Part shown: one piece after another, positions 10,257-21,300 of the stretch
Layout of the letters: every line of letters starts with the position of its first letter
Position numbering within the stretch: the stretch's first letter is position 1
Assembly: GCA_964035575.1 (NCBI GenBank)
Contig: OZ037879.1
Span: 310,001 to 374,000 of the forward strand
DNA length: 64,000 nucleotides
Direction of reading: 5' to 3'
Source: Rhynchopus sp. YZ270_cl-10
Taxonomy: Eukaryota > Euglenozoa > Diplonemea > Diplonemida > Diplonemidae
Position numbers and translations under genes: made by a program
Notes under the pieces: generated by a model
What the model was told of the DNA's origin: nothing
What the model saw: only the letters and a program-made list of their open reading frames with translations
Databases searched by the model: none

Positions 10257-12287
10257 TCAATGCATATGCGAGCCGAACCAGGTGAGGGTTTCATTCCAAA
10301 TCTTCAGACGCTGGTTGGGGTCGGAAGGGATGTGACCGGATCCGGGGAAGACAATGAAGCGGGTTGTCATATCCTTTTTGTTTTTGAGGGCTTGGTGGAG
10401 TTGGAAGGCCTGGGAGAGGGGCATTCTTGGGTCGTCTACTCCGTGGAACATGAGCGTGGGTGCGGTGGCGTTCTCTACGTGGTAGATAGCGCTGTGCTCC
10501 ATCCACTTTGCCTTGATCTCCGGTGAATCAAAGTAGTACCCATTGTACACAGACTTCAGCAGCTTGTAGATGTCGGTTGTCCCACTGTGCGAGATGAGGT
10601 CCGTCAGACAGCCGCCACCTACCACAGCTTTGATGTCAATCCCGTGTGTCGCCTTGGCACGGGTAAGCACAAGAGATGACATGTACCCTCCATAGGACCA
10701 CCCAACGTGGCCAAGCACCTTGTTCTTACCAAAGGTGACAAAGGCCTGGAGGACGTCGTTGTAGTCGGCACCACCCCAGTCCGCCTTGTCGCTGTTGCGC
10801 ATCATGGAGCCGTAGCCCGTTGAGCCGCGGTAGTTGGGCATGATAACGTGGTAGCCCTGCTCCACAAGGGTTGCGACAGGGAACGCAGCGCAGACAGTGC
10901 CGAAGCCAAGGAAGGTCTGCAGAACGGCCATGGCAGGCCCGCAGTGCGTGAACACCACAAGCTTGGCGCTCTCCGGGTTGCCCAGACTCAGTGCCTCCAC
11001 ACTCCCGCCGTCCACCTCGTTTGTGTACGAGATGACAGCATGCTTCCACTCTTGCGGGGCAATCTTCGCGTTCACCGCACTATACGCCTTGCAGCTGAAG
11101 GAGGTACGTGTGGACATCGCGCACACATAAGCCTCGGGTGCATGAAGCATTGTTTCAAAGGAAAATGCGAGGGTGGAGCCCCTCAGGGCGGGGATTGCCG
11201 GGGTGCGGAAGCCTCCTCCGATGACACCACAGCCGGGCACAGTGCAGGAGGGGAGGCCGGTGAAGGTGATGGGGGTGTAGGCCATGGAGGGGTAGTTCAT
11301 AGCGTAGAGCTGGACGGAGGTGCCGCGCTGCTCGAGGTAGATGATGGTGGCGGCATCGAGCCAGCCGACGATGGTGGGCATCTGGTCGTACGTGCCGTTG
11401 ACGTTTTTGCTGCAGACCTTCGCCTTTGTGTCGATGTCCGTAACACAGATGTGCCAATCCTGCGCCCAGACGTAGTCCCCTTCGTCCACCTCCACAAACG
11501 CCACCTGCCGTGCGCTTGGGGAGAAGTAGGACTGAAAGCTGATCTTCTCGGACATCGCCGTCACCTCCTTTGACACTGTGTCGTACACCTGAGCGCGGAA
11601 GGTGGTCCAGTCGTTGGTGTAGGTGTTCTCTGTGGTTGTCATAGCCACCAATGTGCCAGCAGCTTCAAACTGCGCCTCATACTGCCAGCAGCTGAGGTAC
11701 CACCCTATGGCACCGACGCTCTCCTTGATGTCGTGGCAGTGTGTCGCTGAGGCAGCGTCTGTCGAGCAGAGCTTGAACCTATGGACGATGTCGTTCTCCT
11801 GGATCACGTCGATGATGACGTCTTCGTCGATCTCACGGAACAGCGACGGGGCCTTCTCTGACACGGGGAGGTTGAAGAGCACGGTGTCGCCCACAATTCT
11901 GAAGGCAACTGCCCCGTCGGTGCCGTTCACCTTCGTCGGTGTGTCGTACACTGCGTTGTGGATCTTGCTTCGGTAGACAGCACCTTGGCTGAGAACACCA
12001 AGATACTCATTGCCCTCACCAAAGCGTGGGTAGCTGCAACCGTTCTGCTTGCAGAAGGTGGACACTGCGTCCTGCGCCACAGTGCCCCCCCCAAGGCTCG
12101 CCACCTCGACATACGAAAGCGCGGACACCACCCCCGGCGCACTTTCCACTCCACCCGACACCTGGTACGCCACGTAGTTATTACTGAGGCGCACATCCGC
12201 GATGTTCTGCACCGTGGCCTGGTCTAAAGTGCTCCACGCTGTTGACGACGACAACACAGCCATCACACACAACACACGGCGGTGCAT
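10257..12287 (-). CDS. Secreted S9-family serine peptidase (dipeptidyl-peptidase 5/acylaminoacyl-peptidase type)
   Basis: A single-exon product of 676 aa, typical for S9. Residues 1-19 (MHRRVLCVMAVLSSSTAWS) form a signal peptide, so it probably acts outside the cell or in a digestive vacuole. Residues ~30-400 have the low-similarity character of the S9 beta-propeller. The C-terminal alpha/beta-hydrolase domain carries the triad: Ser in GWSYGG (about 531), Asp in DDPRMP (about 617) and His in GSGHIP (about 650). The oxyanion-side segment PNYRGSTGYG is present. The enzyme should cleave small peptides, removing N-terminal dipeptides or blocked residues; exact specificity is not readable. The start is supported by the signal peptide directly after ATG 12287. 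An H1 and an H2 hairpin lie 460-610 bases upstream. Confidence 0.92.
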   Translation of the reverse strand: MHRRVLCVMAVLSSSTAWSTLDQATVQNIADVRLSNNYVAYQVSGGVESAPGVVSALSYVEVASLGGGTVAQDAVSTFCKQNGCSYPRFGEGNEYLGVLSQGAVYRSKIHNAVYDTPTKVNGTDGAVAFRIVGDTVLFNLPVSEKAPSLFREIDEDVIIDVIQENDIVHRFKLCSTDAASATHCHDIKESVGAIGWYLSCWQYEAQFEAAGTLVAMTTTENTYTNDWTTFRAQVYDTVSKEVTAMSEKISFQSYFSPSARQVAFVEVDEGDYVWAQDWHICVTDIDTKAKVCSKNVNGTYDQMPTIVGWLDAATIIYLEQRGTSVQLYAMNYPSMAYTPITFTGLPSCTVPGCGVIGGGFRTPAIPALRGSTLAFSFETMLHAPEAYVCAMSTRTSFSCKAYSAVNAKIAPQEWKHAVISYTNEVDGGSVEALSLGNPESAKLVVFTHCGPAMAVLQTFLGFGTVCAAFPVATLVEQGYHVIMPNYRGSTGYGSMMRNSDKADWGGADYNDVLQAFVTFGKNKVLGHVGWSYGGYMSSLVLTRAKATHGIDIKAVVGGGCLTDLISHSGTTDIYKLLKSVYNGYYFDSPEIKAKWMEHSAIYHVENATAPTLMFHGVDDPRMPLSQAFQLHQALKNKKDMTTRFIVFPGSGHIPSDPNQRLKIWNETLTWFGSHMH

Positions 12288-12750
12288 TGTGGCAACCTCT
12301 TTTTTTTTTGTATCCTTTTTTTCCTGAGAAGAGAAATATGTTACGTAACGAATAACACGAATTGGGCATTGAAAGAGTAATACCCAAGCAGTCGGTTGAC
12401 TATCGAAGTAGAACCTCCATCCTCAACAACCACTGTGTAATAGGGCCAGGACAAAGCAGCACTCTCTAAAGAGAAAAGAATAAAAATAGAGCAATTCTAT
12501 GAAAAAGGTGTGTAAAGGGGGAGCTTTTTTTTATCATCACATTTTTTTTTTTTTTCTCGTTTTTTTTTTTGCTCGAAAAAAAAAAGGGAAGAAGAAGGTG
12601 TGAAGTTAAAAAAAAAAGGGGGGATTTTATATAGCGAGAGGAGAGAGTGAAGTAAAGAGTTGCATTTTTTTACTTTATTTTTCTTTGCGGTTCTTCTTTT
12701 TTTTTGCACACATTTATTATGCATTGGTGAGTTCTGGAAAAATGGTGGAA

Positions 12751-12782
12751 GATGACCTAAGCCCTCGCAGTGCTCAGTCGTC
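12751..12782 (+). ncRNA. Hairpin family H1, copy 4
   Basis: GATGAC pairs with GTCGTC through a G-T wobble, and TAAGC pairs with GCTCA imperfectly, around CCTCGCA. Confidence 0.55.
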
Positions 12783-12830
12783 TAGGGTGGAATGGGGAGG
12801 TGTTGAAGCTTCATTGGCAAAAAAAAATTG

Positions 12831-12896
12831 TTTCATATACTAACTATTCTACTGAATAGAAGGTATAATAGGGTGCACTAAATGTACCCAAACTTA
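12831..12896 (+). ncRNA. Hairpin family H2, copy 1 (double hairpin)
   Basis: The first hairpin pairs ATAC with GTAT and CTATTC with GAATAG around TACT. A second follows with GGGT...ACCC. It is almost identical to 58500-58564, and 60355-60412 has changed but still pairing stems. Confidence 0.65.
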
Positions 12897-13603
12897 ACAA
12901 AAAAGGAAAAAAAAGCCCTTTAACGAACTCTCAAGCAGCATTGCAACCTTAAAGTATCGTGCGAGGCTGAGGGGGTATCGCATTAAAAAAAGAATACTGT
13001 ATTTCTCTCAATTTTTTTTTGTGAAAGATTAATACAGAATGTCACCCCCCTCCCTGCCCTCACGTTATTCAATCGTTCACAAATGTTCAAAAAATTCATG
13101 AATAAAAGAGCGGGTAGGAAGGAGGGGGGGGGGAAAGCGCGACAAAATAAGGGGGTCGTTTTGTAAATTGTTCTTTTTTTGAGAGGAAAAACATTTTTGT
13201 TTTGTTTTGTTTGTTTTTTATTTTGAAAATTTTGCGGAGCCTTTCCGTCGACCGGCTTTATAACAGAAAAGAAAGGGGAATTTTTTTTTTTTTTTTGGGA
13301 AAAAAACGGACACTCACGAGGGGTATTTTGCATCATGACAGCAATTCATTGTGACCCTTCCTATTTTGATGTTTTTTTTTCTTATATCAAAAGACACATC
13401 AGAACCACACACTTCACTCTGATGTGTAAGGATTCACTACAACACCACAATACTCAGCTGTCATAGAATATGGAGGAGCTGGATTCACACCTCCTCCGTA
13501 CTCACAAAAAGAGGAAAAAAACGTGAAAGACGAACGCACCTCAATAGATGCACAAAACAACACAAAAAAAAAGGGGGGTACAGCAGATGCCAGGAAAAAA
13601 AAA

Positions 13604-13636
13604 GGCACTAACCGGGACCAGGTTCCGGGTAGTGCC
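13604..13636. repeat. Strong isolated hairpin
   Basis: GGCACTA pairs with TAGTGCC, and ACCGGG..CC is partly paired inside. I found no second copy. Confidence 0.5.
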
Positions 13637-14082
13637 AAATAGTTCAAGACACACATAGACAGACACGCTGCCTCCGCAGAGCAAAAGAGAACCGGACTGG
13701 TACCAAGTAAATAAATAAAAAAACAAAAGAAAGAACGAAAGAAAAGAAAAACGGAGGAGGCTGATATGCTACACCGTCATAAACCATCCTCTGTGTCCAC
13801 CATTGGGTGGTGTGCAACATTTCGTCGCAACTCTATAAAAAGTTGGAAAAAAAAAAGGGGGGGGATGCCAAGAAAACTCTTAGCGACTCAGGCACTAAAA
13901 AAAATTAGGGATAACGTGCACTTCTCGTTTTTTTGTTTTTGTTTTTGTTTTTTTTGATCGCCGTGCACCAATTGGAGAAAAAAATAGAAAAAGGGAAAAA
14001 TGGGTTCCCTTTATTCAATCCAATATTTGCCTCTTTGAGGGACTATTTTACCTTTCAAAGAAATCCCGAAAAAGCCTTTTAT

Positions 14083-14150
14083 TTTGATAATTTGTTGGAG
14101 TAGTGTAGTTGCCTCGGTTGTGTTGCCACAGTTTGTGCAATCTCCACTGT
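14083..14150 (+). ncRNA. Hairpin family H3, copy 1
   Basis: It begins TTGATAA.TTGTTG. AGTG and TTGC pair with GCAA and CACT, and TGTG-TTGC-CACA forms an apical hairpin. It is nearly the same as 55307-55372. Confidence 0.6.
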
Positions 14151-15367
14151 ATTTTTTTTTTTGGCAGAAGTTGCCTGATTTAAAAGAAGAAAAACACCGT
14201 TCTGATGTATTTTTCCAGAACATATTTTTTTTTTTGTATTAGATCAATCAGCGTTTGTTTCAAAATGCCTTCTAATCAAATGAACAGAAAGCACTGAAAA
14301 GCTTTTTTGGTTCCTTTTTTTCCAAACAACGTCGCTCATTTTATAGTTTGGTATTAGAAAAAAAGGGGAAATTGTACGGAATAAATAATAAAACAAGAGA
14401 TGAAGATCCCCTCCTCCCATGGGGACCAACCATCATTTTGAATAAAAAACAAAAAAGAAAAAAAAAATGGCTCAATTTTTCACACAGTTCAAAAGAGAAA
14501 AAAACGCTGTTGGAGTATTTTCCAAAGCACCCGGTTCAGGTACTAACCAGCGACGCACGAACATAACCTTACCTGAAGACAAAGAAAACTGAAGGGTACA
14601 GGCACCTTCCAAGAAAAAATGTCAAGGACAAAGATAAAAGAGATGTGAAAAAATCTCCAAAAAAAAATGTCACAAAAATTCCTAGGGACTCATCCCTTTC
14701 AATGGTACGCTCATAATACGAGCAACAGGGAGGGGAGGTACAGTGCGGGCAACACTTTTTAACAAAAAAAAAAAAAAAAATCCAAAAAAAAACAAAAACA
14801 AATTGCAAGATGCTACGTAGCTACGTTCTCGCTTTGTTTGGCCACCTCACAAGAATTATTGGAAGAGAAAAAAAATGGTAAAAAGAAAACTTGAATGTGC
14901 CCTTTCTCTCTGTGCACACACATGTTTTACCAACTATCATTATTGCGATGGAACGCTGAAATTTGAAAAACGAATGACACCATCCCGGGGTCATAACTAG
15001 AAAAAAAAAAAAACTGGGGGTGGAAAAAAAAAAATCTCACCACCCAAAAAAAAAGGGTCACCAGACAAAAACAAACCTGCAACCTCAAAATAAATTGATG
15101 TGCCCCTTTCTTGGGGGAAGCCCCCCTATTTATATATTTTTAGGGGGGGCCCCTTTTGAAAGCGGTGGTTTGCTCTGCGCTTTATCCTTTGCTCTATGAA
15201 AGCCGTAAATCTGTGGAGATGACAGGCTTTTTGGATCTCTCCCTGGTCCCTTCATATGAACTGAAGCCACTAAGGCTTTGGTAATTAACTATTAAAAAAC
15301 GATGTCTTTACAGACAAAAAAAAAAATATAGGAAAAGAACCCCAATCCCGCGACGGCATTGATCTTC

Positions 15368-18300
15368 TTACAGATCATCGTCGTCGAAGTCAATGCCGTC
15401 GTTGCCACTTTCTGGGCTGGAGCGGGGACTCATTTCTTCTGCAAGAAGCGACTGGTTTGCGTCCCCGGTGTCTTTGCTGGGGCTGCGTTCGCCGAGACCC
15501 ATGTTCTCCTGACGTTCGCCTTCTTCTATTTCGGCCTCGAACTGCTTGTTCCATTTCTCGTCTTCAGCTTCGTTCGCGTTCTGCCTACGCCTGCAGAGAA
15601 GGAACGCAAGGAGCAGGCAGCAGCACAGCAGCAGCAGCAACAGAGGAAGCAGCCAGCAGAGGACGCAGTCGTCATCATCCTCGCCCGTCTCGCTTGCGCT
15701 GAACCGCGTCGCGTTGGAGGTGTTACCCTCAGGTGCCTCCGTCTCAGCGGTGATGGGCCCTGCAGGCACACAGCTATCCTCCCATACGCACATCTCATTC
15801 ACATTGCACTCCGTCTGCTCAAAGCCAACGCACAGAGGTGGTGTGACGTGAACGCACTGTCCAAGGAAGTCGTCCCAGAGACACTGTGCGGCAGAGAGGT
15901 GCACGCATTGGTGTTCAAACTCCGCTGCAGAGCATTCGACTGTGCCTGCACAGATGGCAGGCTGTCCTGCGGTGGGCTCGCCCATGCCCTCGATGGGGCA
16001 GGCGCAGAGCCAGTCGCCTTCGATGGCTGCGTCAGGGTCGATGCAGCGTTGGCCTACAGCTGCGCAGGCACCAAGCTCGCACTTCTCGCACGTTGCAGTG
16101 CAATCGTTGATGCCGCAGAGGGCAGGTACGCCACGTGAGTTCTCCCCGAGGTGGGGGGCCACGCAGACGCAGACCCAGTCGTCGTCGGTGGAGACGTCGG
16201 GGTCCACGCACGTCTGTCCGGCCTCCGTGCAGACGCGGTGCACCGAGGGTGAAGCGCATTCGCCAGTGAAGCTGCACGTCGCTGCTGCCTTGGTCGCAGT
16301 ACCCACAGACGGGAACGGACAGCGGCACTCCCAGTCGTCGAGCCCGTCCGCCGCAGGGTTCGGGTCATAGCACAGCTGCCCCGCATCGCTGCACACCTCT
16401 GCCGCTGCAACCGCAAGACACTCATCAACGACGCACGTCGCGGCGCGTGTCACACCTTCACCCACGCCAGTGCTGCAGACGCACATCCAATCGTTGAGAC
16501 GTGTGTCGCTACGGTCCATGTCGACGCAGGTCTGCCCTGCAGTGGTGCAGACGGCAGCGTTCGCGCTGATATCGCATTCGTCGACCACTGTTTTGGTTGG
16601 TGTGGGGAGGAGGAGAGGAGGAGAGGAGGAGAGGGGAGGAGGGCATACCACACACAGCGCGCACACCGCTTGCAGACCCCACACCCGGTGCAAGGCATTC
16701 GCACGTCCAGTCGCCCGTGGTAGTAGGCGACGGGTCCACGCAGGTCTGCCCGGCGCAAGCGCTCCCCTTTCCGTCGTCCTTGTTCGCGCAGGTTGGGCAG
16801 AGCAGGGAGCATTCGTCCATCTCGCAGGTTGCAAGCCCCTGTGCGCCTACGGTGACCATCACCATCGGGTAGGGGCAGATGCACTCCCAGTCGTCCTGCT
16901 CGTCGATTGAGGGGTCGTAGCAGTACTGCCCTTCAGCCTCGCAGGTCTTCTTGTGGGTCACACATTCGTCGCCGTCCTCGTAGGCTGTAGTGGTGTGGTG
17001 GTGTGGGAAAGGATGAATTTGTAGGGCGAACCTAACAAGCCCGAAGAACGGTTGTCATACCACACTCAGCCAGCCCGCCCACTGCCGATCCTTCGCTGTA
17101 GGAGTCCACGGCGCACTCGCACATCCAGTCGCCAGTCTCGTGCGCGGAGGTCTGCGGGTCGAAGCACTCCTGTCCGCCTGCGATGCAGATGGATACGTTC
17201 TTGCACTCGTCGTACACTGTTGGTGGGTTGTTAGAAAAGACAAAAAGACAAAAAGACATACCACAGGCACCATTATCATCGATCTGACCTCCATTAGGGC
17301 AGACACAGGTCCAGTCGCCTGTGACAGACGAGGAGTGGTCTGGGTCCACGCAGTCCATGCCCCGCTCCATGCACACGTCTGCTGCGGAAGGCAGCAGGGC
17401 CCCTTCCGGTGCGGGTGTGCCCGGCTCAGCGCAGGTCTGTCTCTTTGTGTCGGCAAGCACTGCGGCGCACTTCGGGTTGTTCCTGTTGAAGTCGTTGTCC
17501 TCAAGCAGGCACCAATCGCCTGTCGCAGACAGCGTGGGGTTGCAGCAGCCTGACGTACACGGCGACGCAAAGCCCGCACCAATACCTGGGCCGTCCTCCT
17601 TCTCAAGCTGCCACCCACAGGCACATTCACACCCGTCCAGGGTGAAGCGGCTCACATGCTTGCATTGGCGTGCACCAGTCAGGGACACAACTCTGCACTC
17701 GTCCACCATACACTTCTCCACAGCATGGCCCACCGCAGTAGCGGTCGCCGGTGAGCGGCACATGCACATCCAGTCATTGAGACTCTCCATCGCAATGTTC
17801 GGGTCCACGCAGCCCTGTCCCGCAATCGTGCAGACGTTCTCGCTGTTAGTACTCTTGCGTGCGCAGGACGGGCAGATGTCATCGCATTCGTTGACGACGC
17901 AGACGGCAGGTGCACGCTCGGCAAGGCTGAGGCTGTGGTACGGGGGGAGGCAGGCACAACGCCAGTCGGCGACGGCGGTAGAGTTCGCACCGGGCACGCA
18001 CTTCTGTTCAGCAGCGGCGCAGACCTGGACGTTTGCCTCGACCTTGCAGCCTCCGGTGTAGGTGCAACTGGCGGGACCAGAGATCATAGACCCGGTGGCA
18101 GGTTCTGGGCAGTGGCAGGCCCAGTCGCCAAGGCTGTGTGGGGCCTGGCTCTGGTCGACGCAGCTCTGGCCAGCCTTCAGACAGACGTGGCTGTGCTCCA
18201 CACACTCGTCGCGCAGACACGACGCCGGCCCAGCCACAGCAGACCCCAGGTTCGGTGCCACGCACTGGCACACCCAGTCCCCCGAAGACGACACGCCAGT

Positions 18301-21300
18301 GTCGGGGTCTGTGCACGTCTGTCCAAGCGACTCGCACACAGCAGCGTTGATATCGCACTCGTCGATAGTGCACACAGCCGCCGCACCCGTCGCACTGCCC
18401 TTGCCAACCTTGCACTCGCAGTACCAGTCACTCAGACTGTCGTCGCTCGTGTCCGGGTCAATACAGGTCTGTCCCGCACCAACGCAGGTGTGTGTCAGCG
18501 CCTTCTGCGCGCACGTTTCACAGCGCACCTGGCACTCATCGAGAACGCAGTTGGCATGTCCCGAACGCATCTCGCCCACAAGGGGGGCAACGCATTTGCA
18601 GTACCATTCGTCGTTACGCTCGACACACATCTGCCCTGCCTGGCAGTCGCCTCCGTGTTGCGAGCAGAGCGTGCCTGTTGCGCATTGTGCGACGGGCGCG
18701 CCTGTGGCAACACCATCGTTAGGGTTTGGGCATTGGCAGAGCCAGTTGTTGAGCTTGTCGACATCCTGCTGCGGGTCCACGCAGAGCTGGCCTTGCTCGG
18801 AGCAGATTTCGTTTCCGTTCGGGCCGCCCAGCCAGGCACGGTCGGCCGAGCACTCGTCGAGACGGCAGGCCGCAAGCTCGCGCTCCCCAGGTGCACCGCT
18901 GTAGGGCCATGCGCACACACACTGCCAGTCGCCCTCGGTCGCTGCGTCGGGGTCGTAGCAGAGCTGCACACTTTGGCCCTTCACATCCACAGCCTCTGCA
19001 CAGCGTCTGCGGTTCGCAGGCTCCGCGCATTCGTCAACACGGCACACTGCGGTCGCAGCGCGCTGCTGGCCCTCTTTCGGTGCGACACACGAGCAGCGCC
19101 AATCCCCAAGGCTGCCACCATCAGTGTTCGGGTCCTCGCAGGTCTGCCCCGCCGAGGTGCAGGCGTGCGTCTGCGAGCCAGGCTTCGTCGCGCACGTTGT
19201 GCATGCAACCTTACATTCGTCCAGTGTACAGCGCGCTGGTGCGTTGCGCACCGCATCTCCTGCCTGGGGCGACACACAGCGGCACTCCCAGTCGCCAAGG
19301 CTCGCAGAGTCAGGGTCGTGGCAGCTCTGTCCAGCGTTCGTGCACACAGAGCGGATCTCCTCGCTGTCACATTCCCCAACGTACGTGCACACGGCAGGGG
19401 CACCAGTGGCAGAGCCAGTGGCGGGTGTGACACACTCGCACTGCCAGTCCTGCTGCTTGTCCACGGCGGTGTTCGGGTCGTGGCACGTCTGCCCCTGTGC
19501 GGCACACTGCTTCTCGAAGAGAAGGCATTCGTCGAAGATGCACGTCGCCACCCCGCCCACCTGCTTGCCGATGGCAGGGTCGTGGCAGGTGCAGAACCAG
19601 TCTCCCAGGACAGTGTCGGCCGTGTTGGGGTCAGTGCACGCCTGCTGCTGCGAGAGGCAGACCTTGCCGGCACTGTCGCATTCGTTGATCACACACCTCG
19701 CCACAGACGCGACTGCAGCAGTCGTGGACTCGCCGACACATTGGCACTGCCAGTCCGAGGTCGCAGACGGGGTGGTGCTGCCCTCAACACAGACCTGGCC
19801 ATTCTTCTCACAGAGGTTCCCGTTGCCACTGTCCGCACAGGTCGGGCAAGTTGCAGTGCACTCATCCAAAACACAGACAGCGGGTCCGCCTTCCACCGGC
19901 TCGCCAACCTGCGGTGCAACACAGGCGCACTTGCCGGTTGAGCCAGTTGGAGGAGTGGAAATGCAGACTTGCCCCTCGACGGAGCACTTTTCGAGGAAAA
20001 GGAAGCACCAGTTGTCCTCCGGCACAGCACAGTCGGCAGGAGACGCGATGGCGGTCTTGACGACGCCGTTCTCCTCACAGCGGCAGCGCCAGTCGCCACG
20101 GACAAGACTGTCGTGGTTCGGGTCCTCGCAGGACTGCACAGCGTACATGCAGACCTCAGCGATCTTAGGGTCCTTGCACTCATCGAGGATGCACGACGCG
20201 ACACGCCCTGTGGCAACCCCCATGGCAGGAAGCGCGCACACACATTGCCAGTCTCCACGCGCACCCGATACCTTTGTGTTTGGGTCGACGCAGGACTGTC
20301 CAGAGGTCGCGCAGAAGGCTTCGAGACGACGGTTGTTCTCAAGGCATTCGTCCACCATGCACTCCGCTGCTGCAAGCGCACGGGACCCGTCCTGTCCAGG
20401 TGGGCACACACAGCGCCAGTCCTTGATGTCCCCGGGGGAAGTCGAGCCTTCTGCGCAGATCTGTCCAGCAGCAGAGCAGATGTTCCCGGCGCCCTTGTCG
20501 GCACAGGTGGCACACTGCACAAGGCATTCGTCAAGAGTGCAGCTAGCGGGGCCACCGTGTGCGCTGACACCGATGGCAGGCGCCACACATTGGCAGACCC
20601 AGTCGCCTGTGACGGAGACATCAGGGTCGAAGCAGGCCTGGCCCACCTGCTGGCAGGTGTGCACGTTCTCAGCGCATTCGCCGTACCACTCGCATGTTGC
20701 TGCCTTCTGTGCACCCTCGCCTTTGGCACCCTTCGGACAGACACACGTCCAATCATTAAGGCTCTGCGAAGGGTCCACACACAGCTGTCCCGCAAGAGCA
20801 CAGACACGCGCTGCCTCCGACTCGCATTCGTTGATCACGCATGACGCAGGGCCGCGCACAGAGGGCTGTCCAAAGGCAGGCGCAACACACTCGCAGCGCC
20901 AGTCTCCAATGCTCTTGGCAGAGGTATCAGGGTCGACGCACGTCTGCTGCGCATCCTGGCAGACGTTCTGCACAGCAGCCACCTGTGCAGAGGGCGGCTG
21001 TGTGCATGTCTGGATCTGCTCCGCTTCGGGCAAGGCGAGCAGCTCCATGCAGCGCGGGTCTGCAAGGTTCCCAGCATCCGTTGCGTCGATCTTGCACCAC
21101 GCACCTCCAGCACGGCCGGTGGGGTTGCAGCAGCCTGCGTCGCAGTTGGAGTCGATACCAGGCCCAGCTCCGATGAAGCTGAGTGTGGGGAGACGCCACC
21201 CGCATTCGCAGGCGCAGCCGTCGGTGGTGGTGCGGGGCACTTCGTTGCAGGTGATGGCGCCGAAGTTGGTGACGTCGGTGCATTCGTCGACCTGGCAGGT

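Larger units (their letters stand above)
12288..15370. other. 3.1-kb AT-rich spacer with several hairpins
   Basis: No protein gene seen. It holds an H1 hairpin (12751), an H2 double hairpin (12831), a strong hairpin at 13604-13636, an H3 hairpin (14083) and many A/T runs of 10-18. The last bases are the stop of the giant gene. Confidence 0.6.

Noticed and set aside
5428-13636. Foldbacks as rho-independent terminators
   Set aside because: Such terminators are bacterial, and the hairpins here lack consistent placement after stops.
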